64,000 bases of DNA from Ectopseudomonas khazarica (GTDB taxonomy: Bacteria; Pseudomonadota; Gammaproteobacteria; Pseudomonadales; Pseudomonadaceae): contig NZ_SBHZ01000011.1 of assembly GCF_004521985.1 (NCBI RefSeq), positions 62,001 to 126,000 of the forward strand, read 5' to 3'. This document shows positions 48,497 through 56,975 of the stretch, in pieces. How positions within the stretch are numbered: position 1 is the stretch's first letter; each line of letters begins with the position of its first letter. The position numbers were made by a program, and so were the translations under genes. Below the pieces are notes generated by a model. It made no database searches and was not told where the DNA came from. It saw nothing but the letters and a program-made list of their open reading frames with translations.

Positions 48497-49549
48497 ATGT
48501 TGATAGATAATCGCTATGAATTCAGTGATGACTATTATTCCGGCGGTATGGGGCAGGTTTTAAACTGCTATGACTTAGTTCTTGAACGCCAGGTAGCGAT
48601 AAAGTTTATGCCGGGCAATGCTAATCGCCGAAGAATTAATGACGAAGTAAGTGCTCTCTTTAGGATGCGCTCCAAGAATGTAGTCCAAGTGTACGATATT
48701 TTGGAGTTTAAAGGTGAGCTCGGAATTGTTATGGAATATATTTCTGGCGATGATCTGCTGCATAACAGTACCCAGCCCGTGTCATTGCTGGAGTATTTAA
48801 AGCTGCTGTGGCAAATAGCTTCAGGTATTGCAGATATTCATCAGGCGGGGATCATCCATAGAGATATCAAACCAAACAATATGAAGATTGATCCTGAGGG
48901 ATTGGTAAAAATCTTTGATTTTGGCTTAGCCCGAGATGCTGTGGATGGTGCTGCGACCTTAGGCTTTATAGGGACTCCGTGTTTTGCTGCTCCGGAACAA
49001 TATGGGTACGCCGTTCGTTTTACATCGGCAATAGATACATATGCATTTGGTGCCACGGCTTTATATATTGCCGCGAGAGACCTACCAGGTGAGCTTAGAG
49101 CAGAGCCACCGTTACAGCTGCGACAAAATTACTTTCAGAATATCTATCGGGGCTTGAGTCAGGACGTAGTTGATATTTTGTTTAGTTGTCTAGACTTTGA
49201 TCCTGCGTTACGCCCTCCGATGAGCATTGTGCGAGATGTCTTGGCTAAACACTTGCTACAAGGAAGACATCGGGCGTTGGTTGTTTATAATGGTAATCCT
49301 TCTTTCCTAGATGCTTCAAATCGTTCCGTATTGTTAAGCCTTCCAGGCTTTGGATCGGTTGAGATATCTTACAATGATTTCGACTTTGTTGTTACAGCCA
49401 CTTCTGGGCAAGTATTTATAAATAATAGGGCTGTTTATGTAGGCTTTATATTGCCAGGGGCATGCGTAGTTGCTTTGGGTGGGCCTGAACATGGATCTAA
49501 ACGCCGCTATATTACATTTGATCTCTCTCATCCGGAGATAGTACTGTGA
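48497..49549 (+). CDS. Ser/Thr protein kinase with C-terminal FHA-like domain
   Basis: 350 aa, no membrane segment. Gly-loop YYSGGMGQV (13-21), Lys36 (VAIK), HRDIKPNN (121-128), DFG (141-143) and APE (165-167) are intact, so an active Hanks-type kinase is expected. Residues about 260-350 form a beta-rich tail with VFINNRAVYVGF...LPGACVVALG and a final RRYITFDL, resembling the second half of an FHA fold (N/G-rich turn, then DGD-IxLG), although the phosphothreonine-binding residues are poorly conserved. The stop overlaps the next kinase start by 4 bp. Confidence 0.88.
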   Translation: MLIDNRYEFSDDYYSGGMGQVLNCYDLVLERQVAIKFMPGNANRRRINDEVSALFRMRSKNVVQVYDILEFKGELGIVMEYISGDDLLHNSTQPVSLLEYLKLLWQIASGIADIHQAGIIHRDIKPNNMKIDPEGLVKIFDFGLARDAVDGAATLGFIGTPCFAAPEQYGYAVRFTSAIDTYAFGATALYIAARDLPGELRAEPPLQLRQNYFQNIYRGLSQDVVDILFSCLDFDPALRPPMSIVRDVLAKHLLQGRHRALVVYNGNPSFLDASNRSVLLSLPGFGSVEISYNDFDFVVTATSGQVFINNRAVYVGFILPGACVVALGGPEHGSKRRYITFDLSHPEIVL

Positions 49550-50613
49550 TTGAAATGTTGCAGCCAGGCGCTCTAATAGGTGGTAGATATGAAATACAGC
49601 GATATCTAGCAGAGGGAGGGATGCAATATGTTTTTATTGCGAATGATACAGAAACCGGCCGGGTGGTTGCTCTTAAAACACCCAAAAATAAGTCAGCTGA
49701 AAAGAGATTTCAACGTAGTGCAATTGTCGCTGCTAAGGTCAATCATCCAAACGTTGCGAAAACTTTAGACTATCTTGTCTTTGAGGAACGTCAATTTTTA
49801 GTGGAGGAATTGATACTAGGGCAAGACATGCGTGCCGCTTTGCTTAATGACTCTGCATTTATAGATCCTTATCTTGCTGCTAAGGTGTTTCATCACTTGG
49901 CGAAAGGGGTTGCAGCTGCTCATCATGTAGGTGTTGTGCATCGAGATCTGAAGCCGACTAATATAATGGTTGTAGGTGACTATTCGCTAACCGAATTAAA
50001 AGTTACGGACTTCGGTATTGCTAAAATGGCCGCTGAGGAGATAGTTGCTGCGGTAGAGGGGGGAGAGGAAAGCTTAACAACGTCCCAGACAGCAGTCGGT
50101 GCACTTCCGTACATGGCTCCAGAGGCAATTGAAACACCTAGAAGTGTAGGTACACCTGCAGACATTTGGTCGCTTGGGGCAATGATGTTTCACCTGCTAA
50201 CAGGAGACTATCCTTTTGGGCAGGGGCTAAATGCGGTGCCAAAAATTATAAGTGCAATACAGCCACAGTCACCTGGGTTTTTATTCAGTAATCCGCAGTT
50301 TTCCCCGCTGGCACGAGAGTTAATTAAAATCGCTAGTGCGTGCATGAGCAAAGATCCAAATAGCAGGCCTACTGCAGATCAACTCGTCGAGAGTTTTAGT
50401 GGTTTATGTTATTCGGTAGCCATTCGGTCACGTGGCACTGTAGAGAGCTTTGTTTTTAACTCTTATGGATATATATCCTCGCAATCTGGACGGGTTTTCT
50501 TTCATCGAGAGTGTGTTTATGGAGCTCTCCCTAAGGTTGGAGAGAATGTGCTATTTTCAAGTTATGATGGTGGTGGGGCGCCACGAGCATTACCTGTAGT
50601 TAAACTTAAGTGA
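49546..50613 (+). CDS. Ser/Thr protein kinase fused to a cold-shock-like domain
   Basis: 355 aa, soluble. Gly-loop LAEGGMQYVF (21-30), Lys44 (VALK), HRDLKPTN (132-139), DFG (155-157), APE (191-193). The C-terminal about 58 residues (297-354) read like a cold-shock domain: RGTVESFVFNSYGYISSQSG, then VFFHREC, VGENVLFSS and APRALPVVKL, matching the G-V-x-F ... G-F-I ... D-V-F-V-H ... V-x-F ... A-x-x-V pattern. This suggests an RNA- or single-strand-DNA-sensing kinase. Third gene of the PP2C/kinase/kinase cassette, followed by a strong terminator. Confidence 0.87.
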   Translation: MIEMLQPGALIGGRYEIQRYLAEGGMQYVFIANDTETGRVVALKTPKNKSAEKRFQRSAIVAAKVNHPNVAKTLDYLVFEERQFLVEELILGQDMRAALLNDSAFIDPYLAAKVFHHLAKGVAAAHHVGVVHRDLKPTNIMVVGDYSLTELKVTDFGIAKMAAEEIVAAVEGGEESLTTSQTAVGALPYMAPEAIETPRSVGTPADIWSLGAMMFHLLTGDYPFGQGLNAVPKIISAIQPQSPGFLFSNPQFSPLARELIKIASACMSKDPNSRPTADQLVESFSGLCYSVAIRSRGTVESFVFNSYGYISSQSGRVFFHRECVYGALPKVGENVLFSSYDGGGAPRALPVVKLK

Positions 50614-50683
50614 TGTTAGGCAGGCGCCTTTGGTTTATTATAAGGGCAGGCTTGATGTCCGGTTTTGGGCACCATTTCCAGCA

Positions 50684-50707
50684 AAGGGTTGGCTTCGGCC
50701 AACCCTT
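50684..50707 (+). terminator. Rho-independent terminator of the PP2C-kinase operon
   Basis: AAGGGTTGGC-CTTCGG-type stem with a TTCG loop, GCCAACCCTT as the other arm, then TTTTTC. About 70 bp after the second kinase. It marks the end of the low-GC cassette. Confidence 0.85.
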
Positions 50708-50812
50708 TTTCGTTGTGGCGCTGCAAAATCCCTGGCGTTGCTGTCCAAGCAGCTGTAACGATGGCTTGCGGGTGCCGGCCTGGCGCCGGGCCTGCCCTGA
50801 TGGGAGTTGCTC

Positions 50813-51139
50813 ATGTTCGCACGTTCGCTCGTCCTGATCCTGGCTGCGGCCTGCGCTGGCGTTGTGCTGGCCGACGAGCCGCAGACCATTCGCGTCATCC
50901 CCAAGAGCTACATCAGCCCGGGCGCCAGCGGCAGCGTTTCCGGCTCGGTGCGCTATGAGCAGCACAATCTCTATGGCGGGCAGCGCCTGCCGCAGGGCAG
51001 TGTGAGGCAGGAGAGCCGCTACGGCAGCCAGTCCAGTGAGACGCGCGGCGGCATTCGGCAGAGCACCGAGTACCCCGGCGGGCTGATCATCGAGCGTCAG
51101 CCAGGCAGTGGCAGCTATCAGCAGCAGCGCAGCCGCTGA
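50813..51139 (+). CDS. Small secreted protein, unknown
   Basis: 108 aa from ATG 50813 (GGGAG upstream). Signal peptide MFARSLVLILAAACAGVVLA, then a Gly/Ser/Gln/Arg-rich low-complexity chain (GGQRLPQGSVRQESRYGSQS). Periplasmic or secreted. High GC, so host background returns here. No family recognised. Confidence 0.75.
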   Translation: MFARSLVLILAAACAGVVLADEPQTIRVIPKSYISPGASGSVSGSVRYEQHNLYGGQRLPQGSVRQESRYGSQSSETRGGIRQSTEYPGGLIIERQPGSGSYQQQRSR

Positions 51140-51143
51140 CGCA

Positions 51144-52205
51144 TCAGCGGTTGGCGGCGAGCTTGTCGGGGTGGCCCGGCGCGTCGGCGATCACTGCGCG
51201 GTTGCGCCCCTCGCTCTTGGCCCGGTACAGGCATTCGTCGGCGCGCTGTAGCCAGCTTTCCCAATGCTCACCGCTGTGCAGGATGGCCCCGCCGATGGAC
51301 ACCGTCACGCCACCGCCGGGGGTTTCCAGCTCCTGCTGCACGCTGCGCAGCAGGTTCTGCGCGGCCGTATGCAGGCCTTCGAGGCCGGTGTTGGGTAGCA
51401 GCAGGAGGAATTCCTCGCCACCGAAGCGGAACAGGCGGTCCTCCTTGCGCGAGCAGCGCTTGATCAGCTCGACGAAGGCCACCAGTACCTGATCGCCCAC
51501 GTGATGGCCGAAGCGGTCGTTGATCTGCTTGAAGTGGTCCAGGTCCATCACCAGCAGGCCGTAGCTGTCGCTGTGGCGGCGATGGCTGGCCATGGCGATC
51601 TTCAGCTCTTCGTTCATGGCGCGCCGGTTGCGCGCGCCGGTCAGCGGGTCGTGGATGGCCAGCAGCTGCAGGCGGTCGCGCTGATTGCGGGTGCGGAAGG
51701 CGAAGATGAAGCTGAGCACGCTGGCCATCATGCAGGTGACCAGGAACGAGATCATCTGGTAGTGACTCTCGAACACGCTGCCAGGCACCAGCAATGCGTA
51801 ACTGACCAGGCTGACCAACACCACGCTGGTCGCCAGCAGCGCCTTGCCGGGCGTGACCATGAAGAAGTTGAAGAGAATCAGCGGGTAGATCCAGAACAGG
51901 CCGTTGACCCCCAGGTTGATGGCGATCAGCGTGGCGCCGAGGGAGAACACGCCCGCCAGGTAGATGCCGGGCTTGACCGTGTCCCGCGTGGCCCAGGCGT
52001 AGAGCACGGCGAAGAGGGTGGACAGGACGATGACCGTGTCCGCGATGCCGACCAGGTAGTTGCCGTGCAGCAGGCGATAGACGGCATACGGGGAGATGCC
52101 GATGATGCCGAACAGCCCCATCAGGGTGATGATCGAAAGCTGAAAATCATTGCGCAGGCGCTTCAGCAGGCGAGCGGTCTGGGTAGCCATAGCGTTTCTT
52201 TTCAT
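51144..52205 (-). CDS. Membrane diguanylate cyclase (GGDEF)
   Basis: 353 aa, six hydrophobic helices in the first about 170 residues (LIGISPYAVYRLLHG-type MASE segment, WIYPLILFNFFMVTPG), then GGDEF domain with MDLDHFKQINDRFGHHVGDQ and an intact GGEEF. Expected to synthesise c-di-GMP. An alternative start is the second Met (MATQTARLL). Convergent with the preceding small gene. Confidence 0.92.
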   Translation of the reverse strand: MKRNAMATQTARLLKRLRNDFQLSIITLMGLFGIIGISPYAVYRLLHGNYLVGIADTVIVLSTLFAVLYAWATRDTVKPGIYLAGVFSLGATLIAINLGVNGLFWIYPLILFNFFMVTPGKALLATSVVLVSLVSYALLVPGSVFESHYQMISFLVTCMMASVLSFIFAFRTRNQRDRLQLLAIHDPLTGARNRRAMNEELKIAMASHRRHSDSYGLLVMDLDHFKQINDRFGHHVGDQVLVAFVELIKRCSRKEDRLFRFGGEEFLLLLPNTGLEGLHTAAQNLLRSVQQELETPGGGVTVSIGGAILHSGEHWESWLQRADECLYRAKSEGRNRAVIADAPGHPDKLAANR

Positions 52206-52298
52206 TGTTGTGGACCAAGCATGCAGAGCTTCGACCGCTCATGGCAAGGGGCATTCCTGAGCAAAGTGCCAGTATTCCTGCCCTCGGCGAAAGGTGGC

Positions 52299-52709
52299 TC
52301 AGTGAGCGCGCAGCGATACTAACGGCTTGTTGCGTCGATAGCGGGCCAGCCGTTCGGCTAGTTCGGCCGGCAGCGGGTCGCAGTCGACGAATCCCTGGCG
52401 CTGATAGAAGCAGCGTAGCTGCGGATGGCAGAACAGCCAGATGGCTTCGGGATGCTGCGCCAGACAGGCGCGCAGCAGTTCGCCGGCCACGCCCTGACGC
52501 CGCAGCGCGGGCGCGACGAACAGGCCGGTCAGCCACTGTCCGGCGCTGACCGGGCGCAGGCTGAGGGCCGCGACGATGTCCCCGCTGCTCTGGGCGACCC
52601 ACACCTCATCGCCTGCCTGGCCGCGCATGGGCGAGCGATGGCTGCGATAGAACTTGTTGAGCAGCGGCTGCAGCTCGGAGGGCAGGCAACGGTAGTGAGG
52701 GGTGGACAT
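52299..52709 (-). CDS. GNAT-family N-acetyltransferase
   Basis: 136 aa from ATG 52707-52709 (MSTPHYRCLPSELQPLLNKF). The acetyl-CoA loop LFVAPALRRQGVAGELLRA is the GNAT motif A, followed by FCHPQLRCFYQRQGFVDC. Substrate unknown. Cytoplasmic. Confidence 0.87.
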   Translation of the reverse strand: MSTPHYRCLPSELQPLLNKFYRSHRSPMRGQAGDEVWVAQSSGDIVAALSLRPVSAGQWLTGLFVAPALRRQGVAGELLRACLAQHPEAIWLFCHPQLRCFYQRQGFVDCDPLPAELAERLARYRRNKPLVSLRAH

Positions 52710-52852
52710 CGACCGGCACGGGTGAGGACAAGGCCTGCCATTTAACCGCAGATTTTGGTTAACGACTGCGCATTTGCGCCCTGTCGGTCCGTGACAGCTC
52801 ACCGGCAGCACCGCATCATGAGCGCGCTCGTCCATCGCTCAAGGATTCCCGC

Positions 52853-53641
52853 GTGTCCCGACCGTCGCCCCCCACCATCGTGTTCGCCGCACAGAGTTCG
52901 GCCGGGCGGGTGCGTACGCACAACGAAGATGCGCTGGCCTGTCGGCCTGAACTCGGCCTCTGGGCCGTTGCCGACGGCATGGGCGGGCACGCCAGTGGCG
53001 AGGTGGCCAGTGCCAGGGCGCTCGATGGCCTGATCGCCGCCTTGGAGCAGGGGCAGACACTGGAGGCGGCGGTGCAGGCTGCCCACCAGGCCGTGCTGGC
53101 CGCCGCCGCGTCCAGCGATGGCGCGGCGGACATGGGCAGCACCCTGGTGGCGGTGCGCATGCAGGGCGATGCCTTCGAGCTGGCCTGGATCGGCGACAGC
53201 CGCGCCTATCGCATCGCCGCTGACCGCATCGAGCAGCTCAGCCACGATCACAGCTGGGTGCAGGTGATGATCGACGCCGGCCAGCTGAGCGTCGAGGAGG
53301 CGCGCGAGCATCCACGGCGCAACCTGATCCTGCAATGCCTCGGCCAGGGTGAGCCGGTGCTCGACGTCGGCCTGCTGCATGGTCACCTGGCGGCCGATGA
53401 ACTGTTGCTGCTGTGCAGCGATGGCCTGACCTGCGAGCTGGATGACCCGGCCATCCAGCACTGCTGCGCCGAGTCGGCCACCCTGGAGGCGATGGTCGAA
53501 CAGTTGCTGGGGCTGGCAAATGGCCATGGCGGTAGAGACAATATCAGCTGCATCGTCCTCGGCCTCGCTGCGCCTGCCTCGCCCTGCGAGGCGCCGGCGC
53601 GCAGCCTGCTGAGCAAACTGTTCAAATTCCGTCAATCCTGA
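52853..53641 (+). CDS. PP2C-family phosphatase of the chromosomal STK cassette
   Basis: 262 aa from GTG 52853. Motifs RVRTHNEDA, VADGMGGHASGEVAS, STLVAVRM, WIGDSRAYR, LLCSDGL and GGRDNISCIVL are complete. First gene of a GC-rich PP2C-kinase-FHA unit typical of pseudomonads; it resembles Stp1-type phosphatases that antagonise the neighbouring kinase. Separate from, and not close in sequence to, the low-GC PP2C 5 kb upstream. Confidence 0.92.
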   Translation: MSRPSPPTIVFAAQSSAGRVRTHNEDALACRPELGLWAVADGMGGHASGEVASARALDGLIAALEQGQTLEAAVQAAHQAVLAAAASSDGAADMGSTLVAVRMQGDAFELAWIGDSRAYRIAADRIEQLSHDHSWVQVMIDAGQLSVEEAREHPRRNLILQCLGQGEPVLDVGLLHGHLAADELLLLCSDGLTCELDDPAIQHCCAESATLEAMVEQLLGLANGHGGRDNISCIVLGLAAPASPCEAPARSLLSKLFKFRQS

Positions 53642-53657
53642 GTGCCAGTCGAGCCGT

Positions 53658-55139
53658 ATGAACCAGCCTTCGATCAACGTACCCGGTTACAGCATTCATG
53701 GTCGCCTGGGCAAGGGAGGCATGGCGGAGGTCTACCTGGCCACCGAGGAGGCCCTGCAGCGCCAGGTGGCGTTGAAGGTCCTGCTGCATCGCGAGGATGA
53801 GGAATTCACCCAGCGTTTCATCAAGGAAGGCCACATCGTCGCCTCCTTGCAGCATCCGTCGATCATCACCATCTACCGCATCGACCAGCTGGCCGATGGC
53901 CGCCACTTCCTCGCCATGGAGTACCTGGCCGGTGGCGACCTGGCTCAGTACAAGGGGCAGCGCCTGGAGCCCGCGCGGGCCTTGCGCATCGTCCGGCAGA
54001 TCGCCAGCGCCCTGGTCGTGGTGCACGACAAGGGGCTGGTGCACCGCGACATCAAGCCCGGCAACATCCTGTTCCGCGACGACGGCACGGCGGTGCTCAC
54101 CGATTTCGGCGTGGCCAAGGCGCTGCAACTCGACAGCGACCTGACCCAGTCGGGGATCGCCGTCGGCAGCCCGGCCTACAGCAGCCCGGAGCAGGCGCAG
54201 TGCCAGGCGCTGGATGCACGCAGCGACATCTACAGCCTGGGCGTGATCCTGCTGGAGATGCTCACCGGGCATAACCCCTTCCGTGGCGAGAACTACACCC
54301 AGACACTGATGAACCAGCTGCAGCTGGAGCCGCCGCAACTGCCCGAGCCGTTGCGCGAGCTGCAGTGGCTGCTCGAGCGCATGCTGGCCAAGGCGCCGGA
54401 CGAACGCTTCGCCGACTGCCACGTGCTGCTGGCCAGCCTGGATGAGCTGCAGGATGCCGAGCAGGAGCTGACGCGCATGACGCCGGCAGTCAAGGCGCCG
54501 CCACGCCAGGCCCGCCGGCGCTGGTTGCCCTGGGCGCTACTGGGCGTGCTGCTGCTGGCGGGGGCGGGCGCCGCTGGCTACTACTGGCAACTGCAGCAGC
54601 GCATCGCCGGCTTGCTCGTGCTGGGCGAGGCGCGTCTGGCCGGCGGGCAGCTGCTGACCCCGGCGCAGGACAACGCCGACTACTACTTCCGCCAGGCGCT
54701 GCTGCTGGATGCCGACAACGCCCAGGCCAGCGATGGCTTGCAGCGCGTGCTGCAGGCGCGCATCCAGGGCTATCTGCAACTGGCCGAGCAGCGCCTGGCC
54801 GAGGGCCTGCTGATCCTGCCCGAGGACGACAGCGCGGTGCACTACTTCCGCCAGGTACTGGGCTGGGAACCGGACAACCTGCTGGCGCTGGCCGGGATCA
54901 ACCGCGTGGCGCAGCGCTTCATCGATCAGACCGAGGCGGCCTATGCGCGGCGCGAGTACAACCTGGCGCTGGAGCAGATCAAGCAGGGGCTCGAGGCCGA
55001 ACCCGACAACGAGCGCCTGCTGGCGCTGTACGACGGCCATCAGGAGCGCGTGCGCCAGGCCACGCAACCGGCTGCACGGCCGGCGCAGCGTTCCTCGCAG
55101 AACCCGATCAAGCGCCTGCTGAACAACCTTTTCGACTGA
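53658..55139 (+). CDS. Transmembrane Ser/Thr protein kinase (Stk1/PpkA-like)
   Basis: 493 aa. Kinase domain 1-270: GKGGMAEVYLA, Lys40 (VALK), HRDIKPGN (129-136), DFG (149-151), SSPEQ. One membrane helix about 290-309 (LPWALLGVLLLAGAGAAGYY), then an outer helical region with repeat-like units LLTPAQDNADYYFRQALLLD and LLILPEDDSAVHYFRQVLGW, TPR-like. Context with PP2C upstream and FHA downstream points to an envelope-sensing phospho-relay. 16 bp after the PP2C gene. Confidence 0.93.
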   Translation: MNQPSINVPGYSIHGRLGKGGMAEVYLATEEALQRQVALKVLLHREDEEFTQRFIKEGHIVASLQHPSIITIYRIDQLADGRHFLAMEYLAGGDLAQYKGQRLEPARALRIVRQIASALVVVHDKGLVHRDIKPGNILFRDDGTAVLTDFGVAKALQLDSDLTQSGIAVGSPAYSSPEQAQCQALDARSDIYSLGVILLEMLTGHNPFRGENYTQTLMNQLQLEPPQLPEPLRELQWLLERMLAKAPDERFADCHVLLASLDELQDAEQELTRMTPAVKAPPRQARRRWLPWALLGVLLLAGAGAAGYYWQLQQRIAGLLVLGEARLAGGQLLTPAQDNADYYFRQALLLDADNAQASDGLQRVLQARIQGYLQLAEQRLAEGLLILPEDDSAVHYFRQVLGWEPDNLLALAGINRVAQRFIDQTEAAYARREYNLALEQIKQGLEAEPDNERLLALYDGHQERVRQATQPAARPAQRSSQNPIKRLLNNLFD

Positions 55140-55154
55140 ACCGAGGCATTGACG

Positions 55155-56042
55155 ATGCTCAGACTGCAGTTCCTGGATAACCGCCAAGCGCCGGTCTGGT
55201 TGAGCGACGAGCGCCTGACCATCGGCCAGGACAGCCGCAACCAGCTGGTGCTGGGCGATGCGGGCATCACCAGTTTTCATGCCGAGATTCGCCAGCACCA
55301 GGGCTACTACTACCTGAGCGATGCCAGCCAGGGGGCCACCTGGGTCAACGAGCAGCGCATCGGCAGCCGTTTTCAGCTGCGTGACGGCGACCGCCTGCGC
55401 CTGGGCAGCGTGGAGCTGCAACTGGTCGACCCCGCCAAGGCGAACGTCAGGACGGATGCCCCGGCGCCGCGCTGGTTTCTCCAGGTCATCCAGGGCGAGC
55501 ACCAGGGGCGCAAGTTCCACATCCACGGCTCGATGACCTTCGGCCGTTCGAGCAAGTGCGAGTTGTGCTTCAGCGACCTGGAGCTGTCACGCCGGCACTG
55601 CGAGTTCTTCCTCAAGGACGACGTGCTGGAGATCAAGGACCTGGCCTCGGCCAACGGTGTGCTGGTCAACCAGCAGAAGGTCAGGACCGCCATGCTGCAA
55701 CCGGGGGACCAGCTGAAGATGGGCTCGGTGACGCTGCTGGTGATCGGCCCCAAGGTCGACGTCAGCGAGGAGCCCGACGAGGACGCCACCCAGTTCATGC
55801 GCGTCGCCGACCTGCCCAAGGCGCTGGCGGGCAAGGGCGCTGGCGCGGCCACGCAGGCCGCGCGCCGCCAGCCGGGCGCCGCACCCGCAGCGGCCAATCC
55901 CCTGCGCGCCGCCGCCCAGGCAAAGGCCGTTGCCGAGGCCACGCCTGCTGCGCCCGGCAGCGCTCGGCTGTGGCTGGGCGGCGCGCTGATCCTGGTGCTC
56001 GGCGTGGTCCTTGGCGCGCTGTCGATGCGTCTGCTCGGCTAG
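55155..56042 (+). CDS. Double-FHA domain membrane protein
   Basis: 295 aa from ATG 55155. FHA1 about 20-80 (LTIGQDSRNQLVLGD; ITSFHAEI). FHA2 about 120-185 (FGRSSKCELCFSD; LSRRHCEF; ANGVLVNQQKV). An Ala/Pro-rich linker follows, then a C-terminal membrane helix (LWLGGALILVLGVVLGAL). FHA domains read phosphothreonine; the obvious donor is the kinase gene just upstream. Third gene of the native cassette. Confidence 0.93.
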   Translation: MLRLQFLDNRQAPVWLSDERLTIGQDSRNQLVLGDAGITSFHAEIRQHQGYYYLSDASQGATWVNEQRIGSRFQLRDGDRLRLGSVELQLVDPAKANVRTDAPAPRWFLQVIQGEHQGRKFHIHGSMTFGRSSKCELCFSDLELSRRHCEFFLKDDVLEIKDLASANGVLVNQQKVRTAMLQPGDQLKMGSVTLLVIGPKVDVSEEPDEDATQFMRVADLPKALAGKGAGAATQAARRQPGAAPAAANPLRAAAQAKAVAEATPAAPGSARLWLGGALILVLGVVLGALSMRLLG

Positions 56043-56060
56043 AGCTCCAGGCGCGACGAT

Positions 56061-56390
56061 TCAGGCCGAGGCCAGGCGCCGGCGTTCGGCATGGATTTCC
56101 GGCAGGTCGCTGCGGCGCAGATAGACCCGCAGCGGCTCGCTGAGATTGACCCGGTCATCGATACGCTGCTCCTGCAGCCAGGCCAGGCGCTGGCGATCCA
56201 GGCGCATCAGCTCGCCCTCGGCTTCGTGCCAGACGTATTCGCAGGTGGGGGTGATGGTCTCGGCGGGGACATCGAGGCCGAAGCTGTCTTCGGAGAAACG
56301 CAGCAGGTACTGCTCGGTCTTGGCGTTGTAGCCGACGAAACCCTGCAACTGGTCGGCGGCCTGGCAGATCTGGGTGGACGTGATACTCAT
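56061..56390 (-). CDS. Conserved protein of unknown function
   Basis: 109 aa, ATG 56388-56390 with AGGTTTGCC context. Begins MSITSTQICQAADQLQGFVG; contains RFSEDSFGLDVP and LRVYLRRSDLPEIHAERRR. Acidic and hydrophilic, cytoplasmic. Convergent with the FHA gene. No family recognised. Confidence 0.75.
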   Translation of the reverse strand: MSITSTQICQAADQLQGFVGYNAKTEQYLLRFSEDSFGLDVPAETITPTCEYVWHEAEGELMRLDRQRLAWLQEQRIDDRVNLSEPLRVYLRRSDLPEIHAERRRLASA

Positions 56391-56517
56391 GGCAAACCTC
56401 GTTTCCTGTGGGGTTTGCAGGCAAGGCGAATGGTTCTGTTTATCGGCGCAGCCTAACCGCCGGGGCTGACGCCCGCGTTGCCGTGGATCAAGAAACCGCC
56501 GGGCGTCGAGGGTGGCC

Positions 56518-56937
56518 TTACCGGGTGCGCGGGTTGCCAGGCAGGCGTTGCAGGGCCGGCAGCACCTGTTCGCGCAGCAGCGGCGCGAGGTCGTCGGGCA
56601 GGGGCGCATCGAGGGCCAGCCAGCGCAGTTCTTCCAGCTCGGCAGCCGGTTGCACGGGGTGGGGCAGGCTGGCGCGGTAGATGTCCGCCTGCAGCCAGGT
56701 GTCGGCTTCGTTGGCAGCCGCCGCCTGGAACTGGCCAAGCGCGTGCAGCGCATCGGCGTCCAGGCGCAGTTCCAGCTCCTCGAACAGCTCGCGGCCGAGT
56801 GCCGCCAGCGCGTCCTCACCGGCTTCGCGCTTGCCGCCGGGCAGCATGAAGAAGCGCGTGTTGCGCTTGCGTACCAGCAGCAGGTGGCCGCGTTCGTCGA
56901 ACAGGCAGGCGGCGGCGATGTGCAGGGTGGTGGTCAT
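56518..56937 (-). CDS. Nudix hydrolase
   Basis: 139 aa. The Nudix box is intact: G-x5-E-x7-REL-x-EEL from GGKREAGEDALAALGRELFE. Likely (d)NTP or nucleotide-sugar pyrophosphohydrolase; substrate not determinable. Separated from the YebC-like gene upstream by a hairpin. Confidence 0.93.
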   Translation of the reverse strand: MTTTLHIAAACLFDERGHLLLVRKRNTRFFMLPGGKREAGEDALAALGRELFEELELRLDADALHALGQFQAAAANEADTWLQADIYRASLPHPVQPAAELEELRWLALDAPLPDDLAPLLREQVLPALQRLPGNPRTR

Positions 56938-56947
56938 GAGTCAGGCA

Positions 56948-56969
56948 GCGGGCGTCCGGGGACGCCCGC
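56948..56969 (-). terminator. Hairpin between YebC-like and Nudix genes
   Basis: GCGGGCGTC/GACGCCCGC 9-bp stem with a short loop, just after the YebC-like stop. Confidence 0.55.
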
Positions 56970-56975
56970 CAGGCA

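Noticed and set aside
45455..50680. Complete integrative element with attL/attR
   Set aside because: I could not find a second copy of the tRNA-Thr 3' end or a tyrosine integrase, so island borders are not claimed.
51144..52205. Linking the GGDEF gene to the neighbouring kinase cassettes as one system
   Set aside because: It is high-GC, convergent or separately transcribed and of a common type; adjacency alone is weak.
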